NCBI RefSeq assembly: GCF_005116675.2 | Contig: NZ_CP050699.1 | Location: 2,503,001 to 2,567,000 of the forward strand | Length of the DNA stretch: 64,000 bases | Reading direction: 5' to 3' | From: Desulfosediminicola ganghwensis | Lineage (GTDB): Bacteria > Desulfobacterota > Desulfobulbia > Desulfobulbales > Desulfocapsaceae | Shown here: piece after piece, positions 1 through 8,412 of the stretch | Layout of the letters: each line of letters starts with the position of its first letter | Numbering within the stretch: the first letter of the stretch is position 1 | Made by a program: the position numbers and the translations under genes | The notes under the pieces: model-generated | Seen by the model: only the letters and a program-made list of their open reading frames with translations | Database searches by the model: none | Told to the model about the DNA's origin: nothing

Positions 1-2
1 CG

Positions 3-215
3 ACATTCAACCTCTCCCTGCATCCATGGTATGAACCGATCGAACGGGTCACCAGTGAAGCCTGGAAGAAAAGTGTGCACGTTTCAGCGCCAATCATAGG
101 CGGAATAGTTGATTATCAGCAACCGATAGTCACCAAATTCTGGTGGCACCAGGCCATGGAGGAGAGCAGGTTGAAAAACAGTGAGCCGCAACTTGCAGCA
201 GAGTTTGAAAACTAG
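3..215 (+). CDS. C-terminal 70 residues of an unknown protein, cut by window edge
   Basis: A frame open from base 3 ends at a TAG at 213-215. It reads like genuine protein (TFNLSLHPWYEPIERV near the start, a polar, acidic tail), whereas the other two frames on this strand stop early or look random. The start lies outside the window, so the size is unknown. I do not recognise the family. No transmembrane segment is visible in the visible part. It is transcribed in the same direction as the aldo/keto reductase-like gene 335 bases downstream. Confidence 0.5.
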   Translation, partial: TFNLSLHPWYEPIERVTSEAWKKSVHVSAPIIGGIVDYQQPIVTKFWWHQAMEESRLKNSEPQLAAEFEN

Positions 216-549
216 GAGTTTATAGCACCGAGCAGGTTTTGTGAGACTCGATGTAATCGAAAAAAGAACCATCTGATTACCCATAATTTACAGCTTGAAA
301 AGGTGAGAAGGGAAAGAGAGGTGCAAGGCGTGCCAGATAGGGAAGTTACCCTCCTGAACTCGATTCATTATATCGAGTTGCCGGGGCCAGACGCGGCTCT
401 CTCCTCTTCATGACCTTCTGCCTTTCATGGGAGCCTGGTTTGATCTGGCATGGGGCGCATTCCGGTGTCAGAATGTGCTACCATGAAATCGAATCATCCA
501 GATTAGCCGCAACGATCAGTCAAAAAACTCTTCAAAACCAGAGGACAGT
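216..549. other. Intergenic region with a perfect inverted repeat
   Basis: No convincing gene here; a short open frame over 410-607 overlaps the next gene in another frame and is dismissed. The only clear structure is the perfect 8-bp inverted repeat AACTCGAT/ATCGAGTT at 357-364 and 372-379 with a 7-base loop. It is not followed by a T run, so an operator is as likely as a terminator. Confidence 0.4.
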
Positions 550-1353
550 ATGGATCTCAACGAAAAGAGAAGTCTGGGCAAAACCGGACTCCTGGTTGGC
601 CGGTTAGGTGTCGCCAGCGGGTATGGTGCCAGTGCAGAGGCATATGAGATGGCTTTTGAGCGGGGGTGCAATTATTTTTACTGGAGTTCACCGCGCAAGC
701 CGGGCATGGGCGAGGCGATTCGCAATATCTGCCGCCAGGGGAAGCGTGATGAGCTGGTGATCGTTTTGCAGAGCTATTCCCGCTCGGCCCGTCTTATGGA
801 GTATTTTTTCACCAAGGGCTTGAAAGATATCGGGTTGGATTCTGTAGATGTACTGCTGCTCGGTTGGCACAACAGTGCCCCCTGGGAACGGATAATGGCG
901 CGAGCCAGACAGATGCAGGCAAAAGGCATGTTTCGCCATTTGGCACTATCGGGCCATAATCGCGGACTGTTTCCGGAACTGGCCAGCCAAGGCAGTTTCG
1001 ATCTCTTTCACCTGCGCTACAATGCAGCACACCGTGGAGCGGAAAGAGAAATATTTGCCAAACTCGACCCCCAGCAGCGGCCGGGGCTGGTGAGTTACAC
1101 CGCGACCCGTTGGGGGCACCTGATCAACCCGAAGAAGGTGCCGCCAGGCGAAGCTCCGCTTACCTCCAGTGACTGTTACCGTTTTGTGCTGACCAACCCG
1201 GCGGTGGATGTCTGTATGTGCGGGCCAGCCGATGTGGGGGAGATGGCTGCGGCATTGCACACCCTGGATGCCGGCCCATTGGATGAAACCGAGATGGCCC
1301 GGGTGAAGAGTATCGGTGATTATGTCCATCAGCACTCGGGGAAATTCTGGTAA
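550..1353 (+). CDS. Aldo/keto reductase-like protein
   Basis: 267 residues. The N-terminus RSLGKTGLLVGRLGVASGYG matches the first strand of aldo/keto reductases, and LALSGHNRGLF plus a C-terminal YVHQHSG region fit the (beta/alpha)8 fold of the Fe-S-independent short AKR group. Known members reduce carbonyls with NAD(P)H in the cytoplasm. The usual catalytic lysine position (normally V-x-x-x-T/S-K) reads VIVLQSY here, so the Asp-Tyr-Lys-His tetrad looks incomplete; the Tyr (FYW) and His (GWHN) regions can still be seen. Either a divergent enzyme or a non-catalytic homologue. The ATG at 550 follows an AGAGGAC stretch. Convergent with the TPR gene. Confidence 0.65.
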   Translation: MDLNEKRSLGKTGLLVGRLGVASGYGASAEAYEMAFERGCNYFYWSSPRKPGMGEAIRNICRQGKRDELVIVLQSYSRSARLMEYFFTKGLKDIGLDSVDVLLLGWHNSAPWERIMARARQMQAKGMFRHLALSGHNRGLFPELASQGSFDLFHLRYNAAHRGAEREIFAKLDPQQRPGLVSYTATRWGHLINPKKVPPGEAPLTSSDCYRFVLTNPAVDVCMCGPADVGEMAAALHTLDAGPLDETEMARVKSIGDYVHQHSGKFW

Positions 1354-1370
1354 GCATCTCCATAATGAGA

Positions 1371-3020
1371 TTATTTCAGGAAATTAGAGGCGTTACGGAA
1401 CTCCTGCCTGTCGGAGGAGGAGGCATTTTGTAGCGCCATCACTTTACGGTAATACTCCCCGGCAGCTTCTTTATCTCCGGCCATTTCCGCTGAGCGGGCA
1501 GCGCCATGCAGACTCCTGAGCCTGTTGACGGAGATGTCCAGAGCGCTCTCATATGCATGTCTGGCCTCATCATAGCGTTGCAGGGTGAACAGCATGTCCC
1601 CCAATAACTCCCGGGCGGGAAGAACCGACCCGGGAGTAACCGGATGTTTGTCGACTGAATCCTCAAGATCAGCCGCCCTGGTCATCAATTCGAGAGCCTG
1701 CTCCTGGTCGCCATCAGCTAAGGTTATCCAGGCGGCCACACTGTTACGCTGGCTATCAACCAGCACCGCCCAGTAGTTCTCTTTGGCAGCTATGGTTTTC
1801 TGATGGCAGTTTTCCAGCTCAGCAAGACTTTCGTGAGCAGCATCCAGGTCACCGCTACGTGCGGCACCGACACCTCTGGAGAAATAGGTTATCGCTTCAA
1901 ACCAGGGATAGTTTTCCCAGGGAAAAGTTGTGTGGTGCCGCAGTGGAAGGTCGGCTGCCTGCTGCCAGTTCTCCTGCTCCATGGGGATTCGGGCCTGGGC
2001 GGCAGCTATGGCGTAGGCAGAGGCAAAACTGTCTTGAATTGTTTCGACCTCAAGCAGGAGTTCAAGGGCCTCGGCAGCTTTTGCCTCATCGCCAAGCTGC
2101 ATATAACCGTAGACCAAATAATCGATGGCGTGGGCGAAATGCAGTGAAGTTGCCTCTCCCACGGGCTGATTCCAAGCAACTTCGGCTGAGCGAATATTCC
2201 AGTTGATTACGTCCTCCCATGAACCGAGTCGCACAAAAATATGCGTTGGCATATGCAGGGCATGTGGAATATCAGGGGCGATGGCACCATATCCCCGCGC
2301 GACCAGAAGTGCTTTCTGAGCCAGCAACGGGTTATCGTAGGCATGTATCAGGTAATGATAGCCAGCAGGGTGTAAGGGCTTGTCGCGATTGATTTTCTCC
2401 AGGATAGCCCCTGCCTGCTGATGGTTGGTGAAGGTCTTGTCGGCCTTGGGGGCTGTTGCCAGGAGTGCAAGCGCATTAAACGCAGCAGCATCGATATCAT
2501 CCGGGTAGTTTTCAGCCAGTTCCGCCTGGGCTGCAGCCCATTTTTCGAGTCGTTCGGGATGGGGCCTGTTATGCCAGTCGTCGTAGTAACTTTTTATTGC
2601 CTGGATGTAGTACTTTTCACGTTCATTTTCAGGTTTCAGACTTTCGGCAAGCAGCACAGCTCCCTCTCCCTTTCTCAACTCATCCTCTTTCGGTGGAGCC
2701 CAGAGAGGGTGCAGATGGGTCATGGCAATTCCCCATTGCAGCATGGCGCAGTCAGGGTGGTCGGCGGCAAGAGAGCTGAGCAGTTCCCGTGATTGAGCGT
2801 ACATCATGTGATGCAGCATGGCCACCCCGCGGTTGAATGATGTTTGTACTACAGGTCCGCAGGATATAGGAAAATCAACCGTGCCAACAGATCGGTTTAC
2901 AGATGACTCAACCGGGTTTGAACTACTTGTGTTTGCGGGGAGTTCCGACAAAGCAGTCGAAGCACCAGCCAGCAGGAAAGAGACAATCATAACAAAATGT
3001 ATTACCTGAATGCGATTCAT
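1371..3020 (-). CDS. Exported tetratricopeptide-repeat protein
   Basis: 549 residues. An N-terminal hydrophobic signal (FVMIVSFLLAGASTALSELP) predicts export to the periplasm. The mature part begins with CGPVVQTSFNRGVAMLHHMM, a signature of a bacterial family whose 'FNRG(L/V)A' helix pair precedes degenerate TPRs; further helix-turn-helix repeats follow (residues about 230-340 and 400-530). The ATG has a good GGGAGGACGGGTA leader. Known relatives have no assigned reaction; TPRs usually scaffold protein contacts. It sits alone between convergent and divergent neighbours, so probably monocistronic. Confidence 0.65.
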   Translation of the reverse strand: MNRIQVIHFVMIVSFLLAGASTALSELPANTSSSNPVESSVNRSVGTVDFPISCGPVVQTSFNRGVAMLHHMMYAQSRELLSSLAADHPDCAMLQWGIAMTHLHPLWAPPKEDELRKGEGAVLLAESLKPENEREKYYIQAIKSYYDDWHNRPHPERLEKWAAAQAELAENYPDDIDAAAFNALALLATAPKADKTFTNHQQAGAILEKINRDKPLHPAGYHYLIHAYDNPLLAQKALLVARGYGAIAPDIPHALHMPTHIFVRLGSWEDVINWNIRSAEVAWNQPVGEATSLHFAHAIDYLVYGYMQLGDEAKAAEALELLLEVETIQDSFASAYAIAAAQARIPMEQENWQQAADLPLRHHTTFPWENYPWFEAITYFSRGVGAARSGDLDAAHESLAELENCHQKTIAAKENYWAVLVDSQRNSVAAWITLADGDQEQALELMTRAADLEDSVDKHPVTPGSVLPARELLGDMLFTLQRYDEARHAYESALDISVNRLRSLHGAARSAEMAGDKEAAGEYYRKVMALQNASSSDRQEFRNASNFLK

Positions 3021-3466
3021 TACCCGTCCTCCCGGAGAAAAATGACCGTACTGCCTTGTTGTCTAATGAAAGCCTTTCAACAGGCAACTGGGAATATCTA
3101 TGAATGTAAGACTGCGGAGGGAAAATTCCAGAATACTGTTTGGGCAATAGCCAGCGAAGAGACATTGCAGCAAGACTGGGAACAATTGACCTGATTTGGG
3201 AGATACGGTTGAGTAAAAAATACGCACCCGACAGGGCTACCTGATGAATGATTTTCGTTGCATATACCCCCCACAAGTGAGATGCGCGGAGCGCAGCGTA
3301 CAGTATTGCAATGAGATAAAAAAAATATGATGTGTCTGCAATAAATTGGTGTGCCATTTGCTATGGAAGTGATGCGTAACGCCCATATCTGTTGATAGAA
3401 TCTCCCGGTTACGCGGATCGGTCATTAATCACAGAAAAATACTATTATTTTGGAGTTATAAATTTT
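3021..3466. other. Gene-free spacer between divergent genes
   Basis: About 445 AT-rich bases between the divergently transcribed TPR and PepSY-type genes. Short frames exist on both strands, but none has a ribosome site with protein-like sequence. It should hold both promoters; I could not pick a convincing -35/-10 pair. Confidence 0.4.
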
Positions 3467-4003
3467 ATGGAGAGAAAAACATTTTCATACAGTCAGTATC
3501 TGCGTTCTTTACACAGGGATATCGGTTATTTCGTTATTGGTCTGACGGTGATCTTTACCCTGAGCGGACTGCTGCTGGTGTTCCGCGATACAGCTTTCTT
3601 GAAGTATCCCTCAGTGGTAAAAAAGGATCTGCAGACAGAAATGGGCACAGGTGAAGTGCAGTCTGCTCTTAAGCTGAAGCGGGTAACGGTTGTGGATACT
3701 GAAGGCGAAACCTACCGGATTGTATCGGGGAATGAGCAAATAGGAATCTACGATCTGGTATCCGGAAAAGCCGAGTACACGACCTACACCTATCCGATTC
3801 TTGTCAATAAACTAAATATGTTGCACAAAGCAACTTTCGCCAGTGCACATTCCTTTCTGGCTATTATTTATGGAATACTCCTACTTTTTCTGGCGCTGTC
3901 ACCACTGTGCTTCCATAGGCCCGGCAGCAGATTGTTTCGGCGCTCGCTCACGTATCTCGGCGGCGGTCTGGTTTTCGCGGTGGCGGCTATTGCACTGGTG
4001 TAG
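3467..4003 (+). CDS. PepSY-associated membrane protein
   Basis: 178 residues with four hydrophobic segments: DIGYFVIGLTVIFTLSGLLLVF near the start, then a periplasmic loop of about 90 residues, HSFLAIIYGILLLFLALSPL, and a C-terminal segment (YLGGGLVFAVAAIALV). The pattern YSQYLRSLHRDIGYF...LHKATFASAHSF is that of the PepSY-associated TM family, short relatives of siderophore-linked ferric reductase membrane proteins. The paired His residues in the N-terminal and third helices could bind heme. Start chosen at ATG 3467, after TTTTGGAGTTATAAATTTT, rather than an upstream in-frame codon. Its last 17 bases overlap the 3' end of the hybrid kinase on the other strand. Confidence 0.6.
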   Translation: MERKTFSYSQYLRSLHRDIGYFVIGLTVIFTLSGLLLVFRDTAFLKYPSVVKKDLQTEMGTGEVQSALKLKRVTVVDTEGETYRIVSGNEQIGIYDLVSGKAEYTTYTYPILVNKLNMLHKATFASAHSFLAIIYGILLLFLALSPLCFHRPGSRLFRRSLTYLGGGLVFAVAAIALV

Positions 4004-6056
4004 GTGAACTGTTGATTGCCCTGCTTAAAGCCCGTTTGAGGGTTTCAGGGTCGATGGGTTTGGCGAGATAGTCATTCATCCCCGAGGCAAGAAATAATTC
4101 CCTATCTCCATCCATGGCATATGCGGTCATGGCAAGAATCGGAATATTGGCAAATGGCTTGAAATCATTATGTTGACGAATAAGGTGGGTGACTTCAACA
4201 CCATTTTTGCCGGGCATCTGGATATCGATGATAAGCAGGTCAAAATCCTTTTCAGCCTGTAAAACCTGCAGCATTTCGTTGCCGTTGCTTACGGAGCGGA
4301 CCTGATGCCCCATTTTATTCAACATGGTCCGGACCAGAACTCTGCTGATGGGGTCATCCTCGGCAAGCAGTATCTGCAGGTTGTCTGGTGTGGCAGGGAT
4401 CTGCCCCACTTGTTTGTCCTCAAACTGGATTTTTGTGGCGGATTCAAATGGAATACTGAGGGAAATTGTAGTACCTCTGCCTTTCTCGCTTGAGATAGCC
4501 ATGTTGCCGCCAAGCAGGGAGGTGAGCTGTTTGCAGATTGACAAGCCCAGTCCGGCTCCCTGGTGTTGTCTGGTAAGGCTGTTGTCTGCCTGGACAAAAG
4601 GGGTGAACAGGGTGGTAAGAGCCTCATCGTCTATACCGATTCCCGTATCTTGAATACAGAAAAAAGCTCGAATGCAATCGGGGGTTGGGGTGGTGATGGC
4701 AGATACTTCAACCCGTACTATTCCTGTTCTGGTGAATTTCAGGCTGTTGCCAATCAGGTTGGTGAGTATCTGTTGCAGGCGTATGACGTCGCCTATGAGA
4801 AAGTGGGGAAGGTTATCATCAATGCTGACCTGGAGCACAACATCTTTTTCGTAAAACGCTGGGGCGAAGAGTTGCTCTATACCGTAAATGGCCTCTCTGC
4901 TGTCAAAGCCCACAGGCTGTATTTTCAGCATTCCCGCCTCAACCTTTGAGAGGTCGAGTATATCACCAAGAAGGCGGGTCAGTCGCTCTGAGGCTATGAG
5001 GGCATTGCTGATATATTGCTCATGGCTGCTGGAGAGAGATTCAGCTTGTATGAGTTTCAGCATGCCGATAATGCCATTTAAAGGAGTGCGGATTTCATGA
5101 CTCATGTTGGCCAAAAACTCAGATTTATACCGGTTGGCTTTCTCTGCTTCCAGCTTGGCCTGAACAAGTTGCTGTTCAGCCTGTTTACGATCCGTAATAT
5201 CTCTTAAGGCGGTGAAACGAAGCCGTCTGCCCTCATCGCAATTTTTTGCCATACGGGCCTGGATTTCACATGGAAAGACAGAACCGTCTTTTCGAAGTGC
5301 AGTCACCTCATACGGGCTCTCGTTACATTCGCGCATCATCACCGCGACCCTTTCTCTGTCATCAGGATGGATCCACTCAATGCCTTTGCGCCCACATGCC
5401 TCTTCATCAGAATAGCCAAACATTTTCCTGGCAGCATTATTCTGGCTGATGCATATGCCGTTTTCTGAAATGAAGATCGCTTCAAAGGTGGCATTGTTAA
5501 GTAGCCGGTAGTGCTCGTTTATTGTAACTAGTTGTGAAAGAGATTCATATTGTTCCGTTACATCGTCTAAAGCACAAAGAACAGCTTCCGGCTTGGTCTC
5601 TGGAGAGCTTTTAATAGGGAAGCAGGAGATATTTACCCAGAGCGTCTCTTTTTGAGAGTTTGAAATTTGGTATCGTTGTTTGAAGAGTGGCTCGCCCGTG
5701 GTGAGGCAGCTTCGATGGGGATAATCAGCGATATCCAGATGTGTTCCGTCAGCCGTCATTAATTTGAGGCTACTGACATGGTGAGCAGTTTCAGCTTCAG
5801 GATTGAGAATGAAGAGAGTTTTTGCAGCAGCATTCAGGTGCTGGATGAGGTTGTCTCTGGAGATAAGCAGCAACCCGGCCTCAACACTGTCCCAAAGCAA
5901 ACTGCTGGTAGTGCTTATGCCCACTTTGCCGTCTTTAAAAGTATAATTAAGGAGGTTTTGCATATTATACGAGGGACTTCCTGTCTGGCTGGGAGACGTC
6001 TGCTCTGTATTTGCATCGGAATGTTTCATCAAAACTTTGCTGTAACCATGATTCAT
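3987..6056 (-). CDS. Hybrid sensor histidine kinase with two PAS domains and a receiver
   Basis: 689 residues, no transmembrane segment, so cytoplasmic. Domain order: PAS about 50-180, PAS with PAC about 190-310 (YRLLNNATFEAIFI, IHPDDRERV), a short coiled coil, HisKA with SHEIRTPLNGIIG at about 335-350 (phospho-His), HATPase with DTGIGI and GAGLGLSI (G1/G2 boxes), and a C-terminal receiver (ILLAEDDPISR, phospho-acceptor in IIDIQMPG, LAKPID with conserved Lys). All catalytic motifs are present. Relatives pass phosphate to an Hpt protein or separate regulator, not visible nearby. Signal unknown. Confidence 0.92.
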   Translation of the reverse strand: MNHGYSKVLMKHSDANTEQTSPSQTGSPSYNMQNLLNYTFKDGKVGISTTSSLLWDSVEAGLLLISRDNLIQHLNAAAKTLFILNPEAETAHHVSSLKLMTADGTHLDIADYPHRSCLTTGEPLFKQRYQISNSQKETLWVNISCFPIKSSPETKPEAVLCALDDVTEQYESLSQLVTINEHYRLLNNATFEAIFISENGICISQNNAARKMFGYSDEEACGRKGIEWIHPDDRERVAVMMRECNESPYEVTALRKDGSVFPCEIQARMAKNCDEGRRLRFTALRDITDRKQAEQQLVQAKLEAEKANRYKSEFLANMSHEIRTPLNGIIGMLKLIQAESLSSSHEQYISNALIASERLTRLLGDILDLSKVEAGMLKIQPVGFDSREAIYGIEQLFAPAFYEKDVVLQVSIDDNLPHFLIGDVIRLQQILTNLIGNSLKFTRTGIVRVEVSAITTPTPDCIRAFFCIQDTGIGIDDEALTTLFTPFVQADNSLTRQHQGAGLGLSICKQLTSLLGGNMAISSEKGRGTTISLSIPFESATKIQFEDKQVGQIPATPDNLQILLAEDDPISRVLVRTMLNKMGHQVRSVSNGNEMLQVLQAEKDFDLLIIDIQMPGKNGVEVTHLIRQHNDFKPFANIPILAMTAYAMDGDRELFLASGMNDYLAKPIDPETLKRALSRAINSSPTPVQ

Positions 6057-6271
6057 AAAGAGGATTGATACAATACTATTTACCCAGCATAACGATGTGG
6101 TGCAACGTAAATCAATGTGAAAACATAGTGTTAATGGTGCCGGTTGTACACCTTCCCCGATGGTGGGTGGTGTGGGTCTGTAAAATACAGCAATTTTTCT
6201 GTAACGACTTCAATTATTTCGGCGAATATAGAAGGTGAGAGATTGTATTTTATGACCCATTATGGAGAAGG

Positions 6272-6766
6272 GTGTTGACGAAAGAACAAAAAAGTACGAG
6301 CTCTGTAGATGAGGGGCAGCATTGCAGGCACGGCAGATTCAGGGTACAGGTGCAAGCCTGGGTGAGAGAATTTAGCCTCTGCCTGTTTCCTGCCTTACTG
6401 ATAATCGTTTTATCTGCAGACAGTCTGCAAGAAGCGGACGCCAACGGCGCTTCAGTGTATGCTGATGGCTCTATTGGGACAGGACTATCTCTAGACGAAA
6501 TTGTGAGGAGCTTAGGCAGGGAACTCAAGCTGACGGAAACCGAAATGGTGCACCTGGGCCGTGCTCTCGAAAACGCCAGGTTACAGTTGTCGCGCCTGAA
6601 TCAGGCCAGCGTTGTTGACGTATATGGTGATCCGGCCGGATTTTTGACTCAGCAGCAGCGTATAATCGAAGAGAGTCTGGAAGGCACTGCGGAATTTCTC
6701 AGCAAAAAGCAGTATCATAAGCTCAGGGTGGAGATTGCCTTTTTGTTAAATAATTGGCAACGTTAA
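6272..6766 (+). CDS. Small exported protein of unknown function
   Basis: 164 residues from GTG 6272. A hydrophobic stretch (SLCLFPALLIIVLSADS, about residues 35-52) preceded by basic residues suggests a signal anchor or late-processed signal peptide. The rest is helical and charged: LSLDEIVRSLGRELKLTETEMVHLGRALENARLQLS, then a region like the Spy/CnrR-type periplasmic helices. It lies upstream of the sigma factor operon and its helical mature part resembles the protein at 8015-8389, hinting at a related role. No named family recognised. Confidence 0.45.
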   Translation: MLTKEQKSTSSVDEGQHCRHGRFRVQVQAWVREFSLCLFPALLIIVLSADSLQEADANGASVYADGSIGTGLSLDEIVRSLGRELKLTETEMVHLGRALENARLQLSRLNQASVVDVYGDPAGFLTQQQRIIEESLEGTAEFLSKKQYHKLRVEIAFLLNNWQR

Positions 6767-6991
6767 CGGGTGCTTAAACTGTAGTTTGAAAAAAAATCTA
6801 AAAAAATTTAAAAAAGTGTAACCGGCAAGGCGTCTCGTGCGATTAAGAGAGTAAGTGAATAGATGCCGGATAGACGCGTTGGGCTCCCAGGCTTTCGTAC
6901 CCCCTCCCCAACCCTCCTCTCTCCAAACGGAACCCGGGAGTCCAACATGTTTACCTCCAAAAATACCGGCAACCATGACTTGAGTTCTTGA

Positions 6992-7666
6992 GTTGTCTAT
7001 GTTGCCTCAGGTCAGGAGCCTGGTCAAGCGGGGATAGGTATCAAAAGAATCGATAATATAACAGAACCGCCGGATGATATTGTCATAGAGAATATCCTGT
7101 CGGGTGATACAGAGCAGTTTCAGGCCCTCCTGGAGCGTTACCAGGCATATGTCTTCGCAATTGTGAGAAAATATGTGCCGCCGCAACTCGTGGAAGATGT
7201 GGCTCAAGAGGTGTTTCTTAAACTTTTCCGTTCGCTTGCCCTTTATCAGCCTCAGGGGGCCGGGCATGGAACAACCGGGAGTTTCAAGAGCTGGCTGGCG
7301 ACTATAACAGTTAGAACAAGCTATGACGCGCTTCGAAAGACGTACAGGTCTTCAGAGGTGACGATAAGTGAGTTGGCAGACAATCACGCACAATGGCTCG
7401 ATTCACTTCTTTCTACTTCTTCCCTCGAAGACTTTACCAGACACAGCCAGGCCAGAGAGGCAAAAGAAATTGTAGATCGGGTGATGACCAGGTTGAGTCC
7501 CGAGGACCAGATGGTTGTACGGCTGGTTCATTTTGAAGGGAACAGTACTGCTCAGGCAGCAGAAATCCTGGGTTGGTCCACCGCTAATGTTAAGATCAGG
7601 ACGTTTCGGGCTCGTACTAAGCTGCAGAAACTGATTGGAAACCTGCTGCGCGAAAATGAAAGGTGA
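6992..7666 (+). CDS. ECF-type sigma-70 factor, start codon unclear
   Basis: Given coordinates are the open frame. Region 2 (TEQFQALLERYQAYVFAIVRKYV then LVEDVAQEVFLKLF) and region 4 (RLSPEDQMVVRLVHFEGNSTAQAAEILG, a helix-turn-helix) are complete, so the product is an RNA polymerase sigma factor of the extracytoplasmic-function class that would direct transcription of its own operon and envelope-stress genes. Oddity: from the upstream stop at 6989 to the start of region 2 there is no ATG, GTG or TTG in frame. The first GTG, at 7163, would delete half of region 2. Initiation at an ATT/ATC/ATA codon (for instance ATC 7040 after GGGGATAGG, or ATT 7079) or a small indel near 7000 (an ATG at 6999 is in another frame) would explain it. 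Confidence 0.8.
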   Translation, partial: VVYVASGQEPGQAGIGIKRIDNITEPPDDIVIENILSGDTEQFQALLERYQAYVFAIVRKYVPPQLVEDVAQEVFLKLFRSLALYQPQGAGHGTTGSFKSWLATITVRTSYDALRKTYRSSEVTISELADNHAQWLDSLLSTSSLEDFTRHSQAREAKEIVDRVMTRLSPEDQMVVRLVHFEGNSTAQAAEILGWSTANVKIRTFRARTKLQKLIGNLLRENER

Positions 7667-7670
7667 CGTG

Positions 7671-7997
7671 ATGAACAGTAGAGAGAAAGAAGATATTAAA
7701 AAGCTTGAAGAAGTATTTAAAACTGTTCACCTGCAGCAGAACGATGATGCGGTTCAGCCAACTTTGCGCTGGCAAAATAGTGTAATGCGAGAGGTTCGGC
7801 ATATTGCCGCCCCTGGGCGAACCGATGTGCAGCGCTCTTCTCTCTTCTGGCCGTTGGCCCAGCTCGCCGCCGCAGTCGCAATTGTCCTGGGGGTAGCTTT
7901 TATCACCGATCAATCGCTGACCACCCTTGATATGGCCGTTTACGACTCGGAGATCTCAAGTAAAAATAATAGCTTGGTATCCTATTACTCTTTCTGA
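7671..7997 (+). CDS. Single-pass membrane protein, probable anti-sigma partner
   Basis: 108 residues. Starts 4 bases after the sigma factor stop, so the two are translationally coupled. The N-terminal 60 residues are charged (KEDIKKLEEVFKTVH) and would be cytoplasmic; one transmembrane helix follows (FWPLAQLAAAVAIVLGVAFI); a short tail ends up outside. This size, order and topology match anti-sigma factors of ECF operons. The HxxxCxxC zinc motif of ZAS anti-sigmas is absent. The anti-sigma role is inferred from context only. Confidence 0.6.
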   Translation: MNSREKEDIKKLEEVFKTVHLQQNDDAVQPTLRWQNSVMREVRHIAAPGRTDVQRSSLFWPLAQLAAAVAIVLGVAFITDQSLTTLDMAVYDSEISSKNNSLVSYYSF

Positions 7998-8014
7998 CAC
8001 ACCGACGGTTAATT

Positions 8015-8389
8015 ATGAAAAATGTTCGAATCGTTGCCACGCTTCTGGTTGTTTTCACTGTCGGTGCCGCCAGCGGTGCCCTGGGGACTCGCTCAATACT
8101 GCTTGAGCGTTTCAGGTTGATTCAGGCAGGTCCGACAGAAAAGCATGTGGAATTACTTATGAAGCGTTTTGATCAGAAACTTGCTTTGACGGAAACACAG
8201 GAGCAGCAATTGAGAGCGGTCCTGGTTTCAGCCATGGAACAAATCCATGTTGTCAGGCAGCAGGTTGATCCGCAGATTAAGGAGATAATCGCAGAGAGCA
8301 ATAAGGAAGTCATGACTATCCTTGATGAAGAGCAGGATGAAATATTTCTGCGATTGCTCAAAAATAAATTTAAAGATGTCCAGATGTGA
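8015..8389 (+). CDS. Periplasmic Spy/CnrR-like helical protein
   Basis: 124 residues. One hydrophobic N-terminal segment (VRIVATLLVVFTVGAASGAL) anchors or exports it; the remainder is a helical hairpin, KHVELLMKRFDQKLALTETQEQQLRAVL followed by VRQQVDPQIKEIIAESNKEV. The LT-x-x-Q-x-x-x-L turn and helical repeats resemble the heavy-metal-sensor/CpxP-Spy group (periplasmic chaperones or metal-responsive antagonists). Third gene of the sigma operon (17 bases after the anti-sigma candidate), so it may sense the envelope signal. Confidence 0.6.
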   Translation: MKNVRIVATLLVVFTVGAASGALGTRSILLERFRLIQAGPTEKHVELLMKRFDQKLALTETQEQQLRAVLVSAMEQIHVVRQQVDPQIKEIIAESNKEVMTILDEEQDEIFLRLLKNKFKDVQM

Positions 8390-8412
8390 ATCTGGAACCG
8401 GGTTCACTTGGG

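Noticed and set aside
2923-3357. 144-codon minus-strand frame with hydrophobic start
   Set aside because: Overlaps the start of the TPR gene in another frame and lacks a ribosome site.
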